Positions 17,630-26,465 of a stretch of 64,000 nucleotides of DNA are shown piece after piece. This stretch comes from Veillonella agrestimuris. Lineage in GTDB: Bacteria; Bacillota; Negativicutes; Veillonellales; Veillonellaceae. Position numbers and translations under genes: made by a program. The notes under the pieces are model-generated. The model saw only the letters and a list, made by a program, of their open reading frames with translations, was not told the DNA's origin and did no database searches. The stretch covers positions 1-64,000 of the forward strand of contig NZ_CALPCS010000011.1 of the NCBI RefSeq assembly GCF_943193065.1, read 5' to 3'. Numbering within the stretch: position 1 is the first letter of the stretch; every line of letters begins with the position of its first letter.

Positions 17630-18655
17630 TTATTTATTTTTCTTTTTCTTAGTGTCTTTCACTTTATCCCGCAAGTCACCTACTGGTACGTATACGGTAC
17701 CAGCGCTGTGGATTGTATCTACATCTTGTTGAAGGATCATCACTACGGAATAATCGTCTGTAGTATAGAACTCTTTCGGCATTTTATCGAAAGTAATGTC
17801 CCCTGGAAAGGCTGTTTTCACAGATGGGTTGTTATTAATAGCAGTAATTAGCTGGTCTTTGTTAAGGCCACCCATGTCATATAGGGACAATTGACGACCT
17901 GTTGTGGTATTGAAGGTAAAGCCTTTTACATAGTTGACGCCATTAGCATCATGGTCACCGATGGTGTACGTGTGAATCAATACACTGAAAATACCGTTGT
18001 CGTCGGCTTTTACGTCATAGTACATGATGACGTTTTGTTTATTAGCCTCTGTTTCGTTGATTTTTTGCGTATCGTTTTGCACTTTTGATACGTATTTTTT
18101 GATAGTCGTATTAATGGATTTTTCCACTACAGGGCTAACGGATTTTACGCTAGGGAATACGAAATCTAAATGATCCGTAAAAAATTCCACTGGCGCTACC
18201 GCCACTTGTTTACGGTCCATGTAACGACTTGCATCAGGAGCTACTACTTCTACTGTTTTGCGATCACTGCTGTTCACTTCAGAACGTAAGTGTTTATTTT
18301 GTTCAGGCGTTGCAGTGCTAGATACGCGGTACGTAATACTGTTACGTTGTGCACGATTACCATCTACTGTGAAAGCTTCAATATCAGATTCTACGTCGCT
18401 AGCAATAGCGGCATCTTTTTTAGCTGCTTTCTTAGCACCACGTACAGTTTTTGCTTCACTCGTTTCAGATACTGCTTCTGTCGCTGCACTAGAAACTGCG
18501 CCTGTAACAGGTTTAGTGGATGTAGTTACTGTTTCATTTGTAACCGCTGTAGCCGCTTCGCCGGCTTTTACAACAGGAATCACATCGTTTGCAGCTAATG
18601 CTGTAAATGGCATAGCTGCTGCCATCATGATAAGAATCGATTGTTTTAGTTTCAT
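17630..18655 (-). CDS. Secreted DUF3298 (RsiV/PdaC-like) domain protein
   Basis: This exported protein of 341 residues has a signal peptide ending near FTALA, a long Ala/Thr/Glu-rich low-complexity region (about residues 25-105) and a C-terminal DUF4163/DUF3298 pair (about 150-330). The DUF3298 landmark is GFTFNTTTGRQLSLYDMGG, and the domain ends in the beta-rich DDYSVVMILQQDVDTIHSAG. The same fold occurs in the anti-sigma factor RsiV and the deacetylase PdaC, where it binds lysozyme or cell-wall ligands. Here no transmembrane anchor or catalytic domain is present, so a periplasmic wall-related role is inference. The C-terminus is a Lys-rich tail. Confidence 0.75.
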   Translation of the reverse strand: MKLKQSILIMMAAAMPFTALAANDVIPVVKAGEAATAVTNETVTTSTKPVTGAVSSAATEAVSETSEAKTVRGAKKAAKKDAAIASDVESDIEAFTVDGNRAQRNSITYRVSSTATPEQNKHLRSEVNSSDRKTVEVVAPDASRYMDRKQVAVAPVEFFTDHLDFVFPSVKSVSPVVEKSINTTIKKYVSKVQNDTQKINETEANKQNVIMYYDVKADDNGIFSVLIHTYTIGDHDANGVNYVKGFTFNTTTGRQLSLYDMGGLNKDQLITAINNNPSVKTAFPGDITFDKMPKEFYTTDDYSVVMILQQDVDTIHSAGTVYVPVGDLRDKVKDTKKKKNK

Positions 18656-18771
18656 GTTTTAAACCTCTTCTATACATAGATATAGTATTCATATTGTAAC
18701 GAAATATTGCATTTGCTTGTATTCATATAACCTCTGTTTATATGGATACACGACATTTAGTTACGTATATG

Positions 18772-18806
18772 AATAGAGATTATCTTATAGCAAGATAATC
18801 TCTATT
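18772..18806 (-). terminator. Hairpin downstream of the OPT gene
   Basis: A perfect 15-bp stem with a five-base loop lies about 70 bases after the OPT transporter stop. It has no long T-run on either strand, so it may be a weak terminator or a 3'-end stabilising hairpin. The remainder of 18656-18874 shows no gene. Confidence 0.5.
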
Positions 18807-18874
18807 GTATATATACCATTATATATTATGCAACTATATGAAACAACATTATATATGGAAATCTATATTCTTAT

Positions 18875-20953
18875 TTATTTGCCTTGCTCTTCTTTCATAG
18901 CGATGGCTTCTTCTTTGTTAAATTTGTGAGTTACTACAAGACGAACTAAGTAGAACGCCACAAATACAAAGGCAGCTAAGCCCAACCATTGTGCTGTATT
19001 TTCAAATTCTGCACCTACTAATTCAAGTGGAGCTTCACCGCCACCTGCAGTGACTGACAACACAATAATAACGGCAATAAGCACGCCGATTAAGCTTTCA
19101 CCAACGATGAGGCCAGATGCGAAAAGAACGCCACGACGGTTGGATTGTTCTACGTCGTACTCAGCAAGATCGCCAGCACGCATTTTCGCACGAGCCACAA
19201 GGTAACGACCTACGAAGTAGCTAATCAAAGAACCTACAATTAAAGGTACTTCCAAAGTTGGTGGTAAATAAATACCCATACCTACTGCAAGCGGTGGTAA
19301 GGACAATGTAGCAGTGGAGCTCTTAAGGATAAGATTCACAATAATCGCTACGATACCTACGCCTACACCGATAAGAACATATGTCCAATCAAGGCTGGAA
19401 CTGAAAATACCTTGTGCAATGGTAGTCATCAATGTCGCTTGTGGTGCAGATAAAGCGGCACTTGGATCCATTTCAGGACGAGGCAATGCGCCTGTAAACC
19501 CGTATGCTTGGTATAACAAGTTAAGTACTGGAGCAATCGCTACGGCACCTACTACGGAGCCTAATAACAACGCTACTTGTTGACGCCAAGGTGTAGCACC
19601 AACGAGTTGACCAGTTTTTAAGTCTTGCAAGTTATCATTAGAAATAGCGGCAATAGCAATAACTACAGATGTCATGAAGATAGCCATAGCTGTAGCAAAT
19701 TGAACGCCTTCAGGAGTAGCAAACAAGTTATTTTCCGATGCAATGAAGTACACTACTAAGGAAGAAATAATAGTTGCTAAAATACCGATACCGGAAATTG
19801 GAGATGCGGACGTACCGATGAGACCGGCCATGTAACCGCAGGCAGCAGCTACGAAGAAGCCAATCAATAAGGCTACAACGATACCTACTACAACGAGAGT
19901 CCACATCAAGCCAGCACTAATTGGCACAGCAGATACGAAATCCCAGAATGTTAAGCCTAAACCAAACAGGATAACGATGAACGTTAATAATACGCTTTTT
20001 GCGCTCATATCCGTATCCATGCGATGTAAGTCTCGTTCAGAACTATTCATGTTCATGGATTGAACAGAAATTTTAATGCCTTCAAGAATTGGCTTAATTA
20101 AAGTAATCAATGTCCAAATCGCTGCAATACCGATGGCACCAGCACCAACGAAACGAACTTTTTCTTTCCATACAGTCATAGCGAACTTAGCCGTAGCACC
20201 ACCATCTGGAGCAAGCATATTCGTTAAATACGGAACGAAGCCAGCCCAAGCAATGAGTACACCTACTAAGATCGCAATACCAGAAGCAATACCAATTAAG
20301 TAACCAGCACCGAGAAGCGCTGTGGAGAAGCCCAATGGGATTTGAGTAAGACCTTTGTTACCAATGCCAACCCAAAAACTCATGCTATCGCCTAGTACTT
20401 TGAAACCATTTGCACAAAGACTAATCAAACCAGCAATGAAACCACCAGATACGATGTCTTTCATACCGGAGTTACCTTTGCTAGATTCATCATCACTGTG
20501 AGAGCCTACTTTCAAAATCTCAGCAGCTGCGCGGCCTTCTGGATATGGTAAGTCACTATTCACTACCATAGCACGGCGCAATGGAATCGTAAATAATACC
20601 CCTAAAGAGCCACCGCATGCGCAAAGCAAGAATGTTTGCCAGAATGGGAACCCTTGCCAATACCCTAACATCAACAAACCTGGCAAAATAAAAATAATAG
20701 CGGATAAGGTACCTGCCGCAGAAGCCTGCGTTTGGACCATGTTATTTTCAAGAACGTTAGAATCCTTGAAAAAACGCAAAATTGCCATCGAAATAATGGC
20801 TGCCGGAATGGATGACGAGAACGTCAAACCAACCTTCAAACCTAAATATACGTTGGATGCTGTAAAAATAATAGTTATTAACGCACCAAGTAGCATCCCC
20901 CGCAACGTAAGCTCCGGCAAATGAAGGTCGTGGCTCATAAAATCGTGTTTCAT
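18875..20953 (-). CDS. OPT-family oligopeptide transporter
   Basis: This large inner-membrane transporter of 692 residues belongs to the prokaryotic OPT family, with about 15 hydrophobic helices. Family marks include LTLRGMLLGALITIIFTASNVYLGLKVGLTFSSSIPAAIISM split across the first two helices, the NNMVQTQASAAGTLSA segment, and DLPYPEGRAAAEILK. Members take up oligopeptides, and yeast relatives move metal chelates; the substrate here is unknown. AGGAGG precedes the ATG at a good distance. It is monocistronic, between DUF3298 and the alcohol dehydrogenase on the same strand. Confidence 0.9.
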   Translation of the reverse strand: MKHDFMSHDLHLPELTLRGMLLGALITIIFTASNVYLGLKVGLTFSSSIPAAIISMAILRFFKDSNVLENNMVQTQASAAGTLSAIIFILPGLLMLGYWQGFPFWQTFLLCACGGSLGVLFTIPLRRAMVVNSDLPYPEGRAAAEILKVGSHSDDESSKGNSGMKDIVSGGFIAGLISLCANGFKVLGDSMSFWVGIGNKGLTQIPLGFSTALLGAGYLIGIASGIAILVGVLIAWAGFVPYLTNMLAPDGGATAKFAMTVWKEKVRFVGAGAIGIAAIWTLITLIKPILEGIKISVQSMNMNSSERDLHRMDTDMSAKSVLLTFIVILFGLGLTFWDFVSAVPISAGLMWTLVVVGIVVALLIGFFVAAACGYMAGLIGTSASPISGIGILATIISSLVVYFIASENNLFATPEGVQFATAMAIFMTSVVIAIAAISNDNLQDLKTGQLVGATPWRQQVALLLGSVVGAVAIAPVLNLLYQAYGFTGALPRPEMDPSAALSAPQATLMTTIAQGIFSSSLDWTYVLIGVGVGIVAIIVNLILKSSTATLSLPPLAVGMGIYLPPTLEVPLIVGSLISYFVGRYLVARAKMRAGDLAEYDVEQSNRRGVLFASGLIVGESLIGVLIAVIIVLSVTAGGGEAPLELVGAEFENTAQWLGLAAFVFVAFYLVRLVVTHKFNKEEAIAMKEEQGK

Positions 20954-21075
20954 AAGTACTTACCTCCTATTTACAATTTAATTAATAACCTACCTACATT
21001 TTATCGTGTTAAAGGGGGAATTACAAGAAATGATGTGTATTATTATGTATGTATACAGTATGTATGAAAGTTTTA

Positions 21076-22227
21076 TCATAAAATAGACTTATAAATCCCT
21101 ATAATATCCTCAAGGGAAACGTCTTTTGGATTTCCTGGCGTACATGCGTCTTTAAAAGCAGATTCGGCGAGGAACGGAATATCCTCTTCTTTCACGCCCG
21201 CTTCGCTAAGTGATTTAGGAATACCAACATCATCAGCTAATTGTTGAATAGCATCAATAGCCGCTGCTCGATATGTAGTTTCATCCATCGCATCTACGTC
21301 AGCAACTCCCATAACTCGAGCAATATCACGATATTTTGTACCTGTTGCAGAAGCATTAAATTTGAGTACCGCTGTGAGGAGCATCGCACACGCCTTACCA
21401 TGAGGAACATCATATAAAGCGCTCAACGGATGTGCCATAGAATGAACGATGCCAAGACCTACATTGGAGAATCCCATACCAGCTATATACTGACCTACAG
21501 ACATAGCTTCGCGGCCGTCATAATCACCAGCTACAGCACTGCGAAGGGAGCGCCCTATGATTTCAATGGCTTTCAAATGGAGCATATCAGTCAGTTCCCA
21601 AGCACCTTTTGTAATAAAACCTTCAATAGCGTGCACCAAGGCATCCATACCAGTAGCTGCACAAAGACCAGTCGGCATAGTAGCAGACATATCAGGATCG
21701 ACGATGGCTACAATAGGAATGTCATGAGGGTCTACACAAACAAATTTACGATTTTTCTCTTCGTCGGTAATAACATAATTAATCGTGACTTCCGCTGCTG
21801 TCCCAGATGTTGTAGTTACTGCAATAATAGGCAAACACGGATTTTTGGTTGGCGCTAACCCTTCAAGACTGCGGACATCACTAAATTCAGGATTCGTCAT
21901 AATCGTAGCGATAGCCTTACTCGCGTCAATAGGACTGCCGCCACCAACAGCGACAATAACATCTGCACCACTGCGCTTACAAGCCTCGACGCTATCGGTA
22001 ATATTAGCAATAGACGGATTCGGTTTAATGCCATCGTATACTTCGTAAGCAATCCCCGCTTCATCCAATAAATCGGTAACCTTTGTGGCAATACCAAATT
22101 CAAATAAATCTGGCGTAGACGTAACGAGAGCTTTCTTAAAATGACGATTCTTGATTTCATTTACAATCTCGCCAATCGCACCTTGACCAAAATACGCTGT
22201 TCCATTAAACATCATTCTCCGAACCAT
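21076..22227 (-). CDS. Iron-containing alcohol dehydrogenase (FucO-like)
   Basis: This group III Fe-dependent NAD(P)-alcohol dehydrogenase has 383 residues. The nucleotide-binding site is in VIVAVGGGSPIDASKAIA and TTTSGTAAEVT. Metal ligands lie in GMDALVHAIEGF (Asp, His) and VHSMAHPLSALYDVPHGKA (two His). The overall sequence is closest in style to lactaldehyde reductase FucO and 1,3-propanediol dehydrogenases, but no diol dehydratase is nearby, so the substrate is open. AAAGGAGG precedes the ATG. It appears to be a single-gene unit. Confidence 0.9.
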   Translation of the reverse strand: MVRRMMFNGTAYFGQGAIGEIVNEIKNRHFKKALVTSTPDLFEFGIATKVTDLLDEAGIAYEVYDGIKPNPSIANITDSVEACKRSGADVIVAVGGGSPIDASKAIATIMTNPEFSDVRSLEGLAPTKNPCLPIIAVTTTSGTAAEVTINYVITDEEKNRKFVCVDPHDIPIVAIVDPDMSATMPTGLCAATGMDALVHAIEGFITKGAWELTDMLHLKAIEIIGRSLRSAVAGDYDGREAMSVGQYIAGMGFSNVGLGIVHSMAHPLSALYDVPHGKACAMLLTAVLKFNASATGTKYRDIARVMGVADVDAMDETTYRAAAIDAIQQLADDVGIPKSLSEAGVKEEDIPFLAESAFKDACTPGNPKDVSLEDIIGIYKSIL

Positions 22228-22354
22228 AGGAATCCTCCTTTAGCATTTCTAATATGAAAGTATCGGCTCTATCAGCTTTAGTGCTATATTAAACCTTACC
22301 CAATTAGCTCTATGCTATTATATGCTAAACCTCCTACTACCGTCGCATAAATAA

Positions 22355-22397
22355 AAGTCGACAAAGAATATATACTACATATATTCTCTATCGGCTT
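22355..22397 (-). terminator. Terminator of mutY-phosphoesterase operon
   Basis: The outer stem AAGTCGA/TCGGCTT (one G-T pair) and an inner 9-bp stem AGAATATAT/ATATATTCT are joined by a three-base internal loop. On the minus strand CTTTTATTTATG follows. It lies 13 bases after the phosphoesterase stop. Confidence 0.8.
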
Positions 22398-22409
22398 GAT
22401 TATTTCCTG

Positions 22410-23648
22410 TTATTTTCCATCAAAGAAGGTAATCACCGTAATCTCCCGTGGACAGTTCACTCTTACAGGAAACCAATGACCGGTACCATTATTGACATAG
22501 CACACGCTGTTTTTCTCTGTGTAGCGGCCTTTTGTATATGGTGTACCAGTCGGTACGAGAGGTTGTCCCATAACAACGATTTGACCTCCATGAGTATGTC
22601 CCGCTAAGGTAAGCGGAATATTCCGCTCTACGGCTTCTTCGAAAAACTCTGGATGATGCGCCAATAAAATGACGAAAGCATGCGCTGGGATACCAGATAA
22701 TGCAGTGGTAATCATAGCTTCCCGATTATCCTTATCTCGCTTATTATCGTAAGCCACCCCGGCGATGTAAACGGGCTGCTTGCCACCCATAATTTGAATA
22801 TTGCTATTAATGAGTACGTTCAACGGTGTTTTCTTTTTAATGGAATCTACAATGTGATGCACATCGTAATGATATTCATGATTCCCCAAAATATAATCCA
22901 CACCATCGGGAATTTGTTTACTGAAAGCAGTCAGTTTTTCGCATACTTGTGGCAACCATGCCACTCGGTCGATGAGGTCTCCCGTAATGACTACGCGATT
23001 CGGTTTTTCTTTCAGTGCTAATGACAAAATTTCATCAAAATCGTCTAAATCAATGCTTGGCCCTACATGAATATCACTGAGTTGAACGATTTTATAATGT
23101 TTCAACCCGTCTGGCAAATTGGTGTAACCAAAGCGTTCATGGGTGATAGTAATTTCATGTTGTCCTACAAAGGCAGCATAACTGGAGCCACCCAGCGCTG
23201 CTAACGGTACAACAGCGCCTACGGTGCGGAAAAAGTTTCTCCGCCCTATTGGATCAGGCGTAGGTATATCTTGATTTTCAAAATCTGTTCTTTCAGATAC
23301 CCTTTGAGCTTTGGAGTTAGCCCATCTTCTAGCAATACGATTAACCATTGCGTATAGTATCACTAGCAGGAGTAACACAGGAACTGCTAAAAAGAGGGAA
23401 AATGCAAAAGCGTAGCTTTCAGTACGGAACAGAGTAAACCAAAGGTAATATGGTGTACCGAACAATTCCACTTGGTGCAAGAAGAAATACCGCACCGTCA
23501 TGAACCAAGCGGTAATGAATAGTAAATATAGAACCCATCCGGGCCATTTCCGCTTTGGTTTCCACACATATGTCATTAACGCCCAGAAGCCAAGCACAAC
23601 GGCGGCGAGGACGGTAAAAAAGACAATTTCTATAATCATTTGTTGCAT
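22410..23648 (-). CDS. Membrane-anchored metallophosphoesterase (YkuE/YaeI-like)
   Basis: A hydrophobic N-terminal part with three to four helices (residues 1-110) precedes a calcineurin-like phosphoesterase domain. The metal-binding set is complete: QLSDIHVGPS, VITGDLIDR, LGNHEYHYD, LLAHHPEF and LAGHTHGGQ. Between the two parts lies RRNFFRTVGAVVPLAALGG, which resembles a twin-arginine signal placed internally. Relatives include UDP-diacylglucosamine or phospholipid phosphodiesterases. The gene overlaps the 3' end of mutY by 13 bases, so the two form an operon. The true substrate is unknown. Confidence 0.85.
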   Translation of the reverse strand: MQQMIIEIVFFTVLAAVVLGFWALMTYVWKPKRKWPGWVLYLLFITAWFMTVRYFFLHQVELFGTPYYLWFTLFRTESYAFAFSLFLAVPVLLLLVILYAMVNRIARRWANSKAQRVSERTDFENQDIPTPDPIGRRNFFRTVGAVVPLAALGGSSYAAFVGQHEITITHERFGYTNLPDGLKHYKIVQLSDIHVGPSIDLDDFDEILSLALKEKPNRVVITGDLIDRVAWLPQVCEKLTAFSKQIPDGVDYILGNHEYHYDVHHIVDSIKKKTPLNVLINSNIQIMGGKQPVYIAGVAYDNKRDKDNREAMITTALSGIPAHAFVILLAHHPEFFEEAVERNIPLTLAGHTHGGQIVVMGQPLVPTGTPYTKGRYTEKNSVCYVNNGTGHWFPVRVNCPREITVITFFDGK

Positions 23649-24787
23649 TGAGTCTCCTTACAAAGTTCTGTCAGTTTACCATGAGGACCTGCCCATGCAT
23701 AGTTGGCAAAATCTTGTCGCTTAATGAGCATCCAATCCTTCGGTAACGATTGTTGAATGTACGTTATAATATCAGCATCATCAGGAATATAACGTATAGA
23801 ATCACTCATTTCAGGGATTGGTTGTACATAATCTAAATCACCTTTGAAAGCTTTCATAAACCATTTCCGGTGAGAGAAAATATGCGTCAATTCTTTTGCC
23901 ATTACAGGTTGCAAAGACAAGGTAAAACCCAAGGCTCTTACCAATTCTGCTAAGCCTTGTTCTGCTTCATCAAAAGAGTTCGCCCCTTCTAGAGACGGAA
24001 ATTCCCACATGGAACGGAGCAAGCCTCGATTTGGTCGTTTATGGAGTAGGTAATAATCGCCATATTGTAAAATACCAACCCATACGGGTACGTCGATGAC
24101 CTTTGTTTTCTTAATGCGCACTGGCAATTGATCCGTTACATTGTTCTGATAAGCATAGCACATATTACGAATCGGGCATTCGCTGCATCGCGGTGATTTT
24201 GGAATACATACAGCAGAACCAAAATCCATCAAGGACTGGTTAAAGTCACCAGGACGATCATGCGGTAGCGTAGCTTCCACTAATTCGGTAATTGCTTTCT
24301 TCCCTTTTGTACTTAGAATATCGTCATATACACCGTACAAACGGGCATAAATACGCAACACATTACCATCTACAGCAGCTTCCCGTTTGCCGTAAGCCAT
24401 TGATAAGATAGCACCTGCCGTATAAGAACCTACGCCTTTTAATGACTCTATGTCTTTTCGGTTACTAGGTACAATGCCGCCGTACTTATTCACAACCTCT
24501 TGCACACCCAAACGCAAATTGCGAGCCCGGCTGTAATATCCTAAGCCTTGCCACGCGTGGACCGCTTCGTCTTCTGTAGCATTGGCTAAATCCTGCAAGG
24601 TCGGAAATAACTGCATCCAATTGTCGTAGTAAGGCTTCATAGCCTCAATGCGAGTTTGTTGGCTCATCACTTCTGAAACCCATATTTTATACGGGTCTCC
24701 ACAATCGCGCCACGGCAAATCCCGCTTATTCACATCATACCACGCTAATAATTGTGGCACCCATTTCGGATTTTGTTTTTCTATCAT
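23636..24787 (-). CDS. mutY: A/G-specific adenine glycosylase MutY
   Basis: MutY removes adenine mispaired with 8-oxoguanine in base excision repair. The protein of about 383 residues shows the glycosylase core with the catalytic Glu in WVSEVMSQQTRIE, the helix-hairpin-helix LKGVGSYTAGAILSMAYGK followed by the catalytic Asp in AVDGNVLRIYARLYG, and the [4Fe-4S] ligands in CIPKSPRCSECPIRNMC. The C-terminal Nudix-like 8-oxoG recognition domain begins near residue 225. AAAGAGG precedes two consecutive ATG codons, and I chose the second for spacing. An MTH1-like pyrophosphohydrolase gene lies 100 bases upstream on the same strand, a natural GO-repair pairing. Confidence 0.94.
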   Translation of the reverse strand: MIEKQNPKWVPQLLAWYDVNKRDLPWRDCGDPYKIWVSEVMSQQTRIEAMKPYYDNWMQLFPTLQDLANATEDEAVHAWQGLGYYSRARNLRLGVQEVVNKYGGIVPSNRKDIESLKGVGSYTAGAILSMAYGKREAAVDGNVLRIYARLYGVYDDILSTKGKKAITELVEATLPHDRPGDFNQSLMDFGSAVCIPKSPRCSECPIRNMCYAYQNNVTDQLPVRIKKTKVIDVPVWVGILQYGDYYLLHKRPNRGLLRSMWEFPSLEGANSFDEAEQGLAELVRALGFTLSLQPVMAKELTHIFSHRKWFMKAFKGDLDYVQPIPEMSDSIRYIPDDADIITYIQQSLPKDWMLIKRQDFANYAWAGPHGKLTELCKETQCNK

Positions 24788-24886
24788 CATTCCTCTTTAT
24801 TATCATCTATAGTATCGTTTTGATTGTCTTGTCCGCAACTTATGTCATTTATAGTTACCAGTGGTACATCGAAACAATCAATGTTC

Positions 24887-25417
24887 TTATTCATTGCCAT
24901 CCATCAAATATAAATCAATGCGAGCCAATAATTCGCTTTCCATCACTTCATGAACGTCAGTTAACTTCATATCTGTTACATCGCTATTATCAGGACCAAA
25001 CTCAATAGGCCCTTTTAACTTGCGCCCTTCCAATATCATGGGCAACCACCGACGATCACCGGCCCACATACTTTCATAAGGAACATCGGTGAAAGTAAAC
25101 CAATGGGGTTCCATTTCATCCGATTCTATCGGCTCAGTGCCTGTGACGCGGACCGTGTACACATAACTGATGTGAGTTAAACTTTCATCATAAGGAAAGC
25201 GAAAATCAAAGAGCGCCACGCACTCTAAATCTTCTGGATTTACTCGAATTCCCGATTCTTCGTACAACTCGCGCACCGCACATTGGCGAAAGGTCTCGTT
25301 ATTCTGGATTTTTCCACCAAAACCATTATATTTATCCATACCAAAGCCACGCTTCTTGCGGCCTAAAAGTATGCGATTTTGTTCATCTATAGGGAATACT
25401 AATGTAGTCGGTTTCAT
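24887..25417 (-). CDS. MTH1-like Nudix 8-oxo-dGTP diphosphatase
   Basis: This Nudix hydrolase of 176 residues has an exact Nudix box: GFGGKIQNNETFRQCAVREL with YEESGI completing it. It resembles MTH1-type enzymes rather than E. coli MutT: LLGRKKRGFGMDKYNGFGGK at the substrate pocket, ESDEMEPHWF (the adjacent acidic residues recognise oxidised purines in MTH1) and a SMWAGDRRWLPMILEG segment. The predicted role is cleavage of 8-oxo-dGTP or 2-hydroxy-dATP before incorporation. AAAGGAG precedes the ATG. It lies just upstream of mutY on the same strand, consistent with a shared anti-oxidation role. Confidence 0.87.
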   Translation of the reverse strand: MKPTTLVFPIDEQNRILLGRKKRGFGMDKYNGFGGKIQNNETFRQCAVRELYEESGIRVNPEDLECVALFDFRFPYDESLTHISYVYTVRVTGTEPIESDEMEPHWFTFTDVPYESMWAGDRRWLPMILEGRKLKGPIEFGPDNSDVTDMKLTDVHEVMESELLARIDLYLMDGNE

Positions 25418-25507
25418 AATCGCTCCTTTTTGAGTCTATCCTCGTGGCGTATCCAGTACACGATGAGGCTCATATTCTTTATATTTTACCATTTTGAATA
25501 GCAAAAA

Positions 25508-25529
25508 AGGAACACCCTAAGGTGCTCCT
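25508..25529 (-). terminator. Terminator left behind a degraded gene
   Basis: The 9-bp stem AGGAACACC/GGTGCTCCT (one mismatch) with a CTAA loop is followed on the minus strand by TTTTTTGC. It sits seven bases after the stop codon of the antitoxin relic at 25536, so it looks like that gene's original terminator. Confidence 0.6.
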
Positions 25530-25535
25530 AATTGA

Positions 25536-25640
25536 TTATATAATGCCTAGTTCCTTTTTCAGCGCTCGTTGTAATACTTGTGAGAAATTTATATTCTCCT
25601 CTTCTGCTTTGTGGTATGATATTACATATGATTTAGAGAA
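25536..25640 (-). pseudogene. 3' remnant of a HicB-type antitoxin gene
   Basis: The minus-strand frame ending at TAA (25538-25536) reads YHKAEEENINFSQVLQRALK followed by KELGII. The segment INFSQVLQxALKxxLGI is the ribbon-helix-helix C-terminus of HicB-family antitoxins of Firmicutes. No start codon, N-terminal HicB domain or HicA toxin remains: the frame runs directly into the divergent DUF4931 gene. The fragment keeps a terminator hairpin immediately after it. This is probably a relic of a deleted hicAB module; I assign it by eye from the motif. Confidence 0.6.
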
Positions 25641-25652
25641 TGGAGGCCCATC

Positions 25653-26417
25653 ATGAACAAACCACTCATCTTCGATATTGCTATGGGCCGCACGAAGCCA
25701 TTTAATATGGAAAACGATATGGTGCGTTGCCCTTTCTGCGATCCTTCTACATTAACGGATATTCTAGCCAAAGATGGTCACCTAATTTGGCTCATGAATA
25801 AATACCCAGTATTGCGCGATACGTGGCCAACGGTGATTATCGAAACAGAAGGGGATGAAGGCGAATTGTCTACTTTATCTCTTAATGAAGCAAGCCGCAT
25901 CATTCAATTTGGTTACGATAAATGGCATGAAACGATGGCCTCAAAAGAATTTGCATCGGTTATATTTTTTAAAAATTATGGCCCTATGTCTGGTGGCTCC
26001 ATTCGCCATCCCCATAGCCAAATCATCGGTTTACGAAATTACGATTACCGCGAAGATATAACCGTAGAACATATGAATGGCTGGTTACTCCACGAAGACC
26101 AACATGTGCGCATCACCTTATCCAATCATCCTATTATTGGCTTCTTTGAATATAATTTGCGCTTTAAAGCAGATGCACCGATGCGCACTATCACTTTGCG
26201 ATTGCAACAAACGATTCGCTATGTACTGCACAGCATGTCTCGTTTTTCTCAGTCTTATAATTACTATTTCTACGATTTACACGATGACTACCGTTATATT
26301 AAGGTCGTATCTCGTTATATAACGCCGCCCCTCTTCGTAGGCTACGGCATTTCTCAAACTTGTGATGATAAGCGAGCTGCTCACATTATAAAAGATAGTC
26401 GACCTTTTTTTGAATAG
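25653..26417 (+). CDS. DUF4931 (GalT/HIT-like) protein
   Basis: This 254-residue protein is related to galactose-1-phosphate uridylyltransferase and the HIT superfamily. A CPFC zinc-type motif occurs at residues 26-29 (VRCPFCDPST), and the nucleotide-binding signature GGSIRHPHSQIIGL contains the His-x-His-x-Gln pattern typical of GalT catalysis. It fits the DUF4931 family known from Firmicutes, whose reaction is undetermined. GGAGG precedes the ATG. It is followed 48 bases later by a metallophosphoesterase on the same strand. A Leloir role is unlikely because no galactose genes are near. Confidence 0.75.
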   Translation: MNKPLIFDIAMGRTKPFNMENDMVRCPFCDPSTLTDILAKDGHLIWLMNKYPVLRDTWPTVIIETEGDEGELSTLSLNEASRIIQFGYDKWHETMASKEFASVIFFKNYGPMSGGSIRHPHSQIIGLRNYDYREDITVEHMNGWLLHEDQHVRITLSNHPIIGFFEYNLRFKADAPMRTITLRLQQTIRYVLHSMSRFSQSYNYYFYDLHDDYRYIKVVSRYITPPLFVGYGISQTCDDKRAAHIIKDSRPFFE

Positions 26418-26465
26418 AAACCATAATTGGCAACTACTGTTTTACGTTAATCTTATAAGGATATT

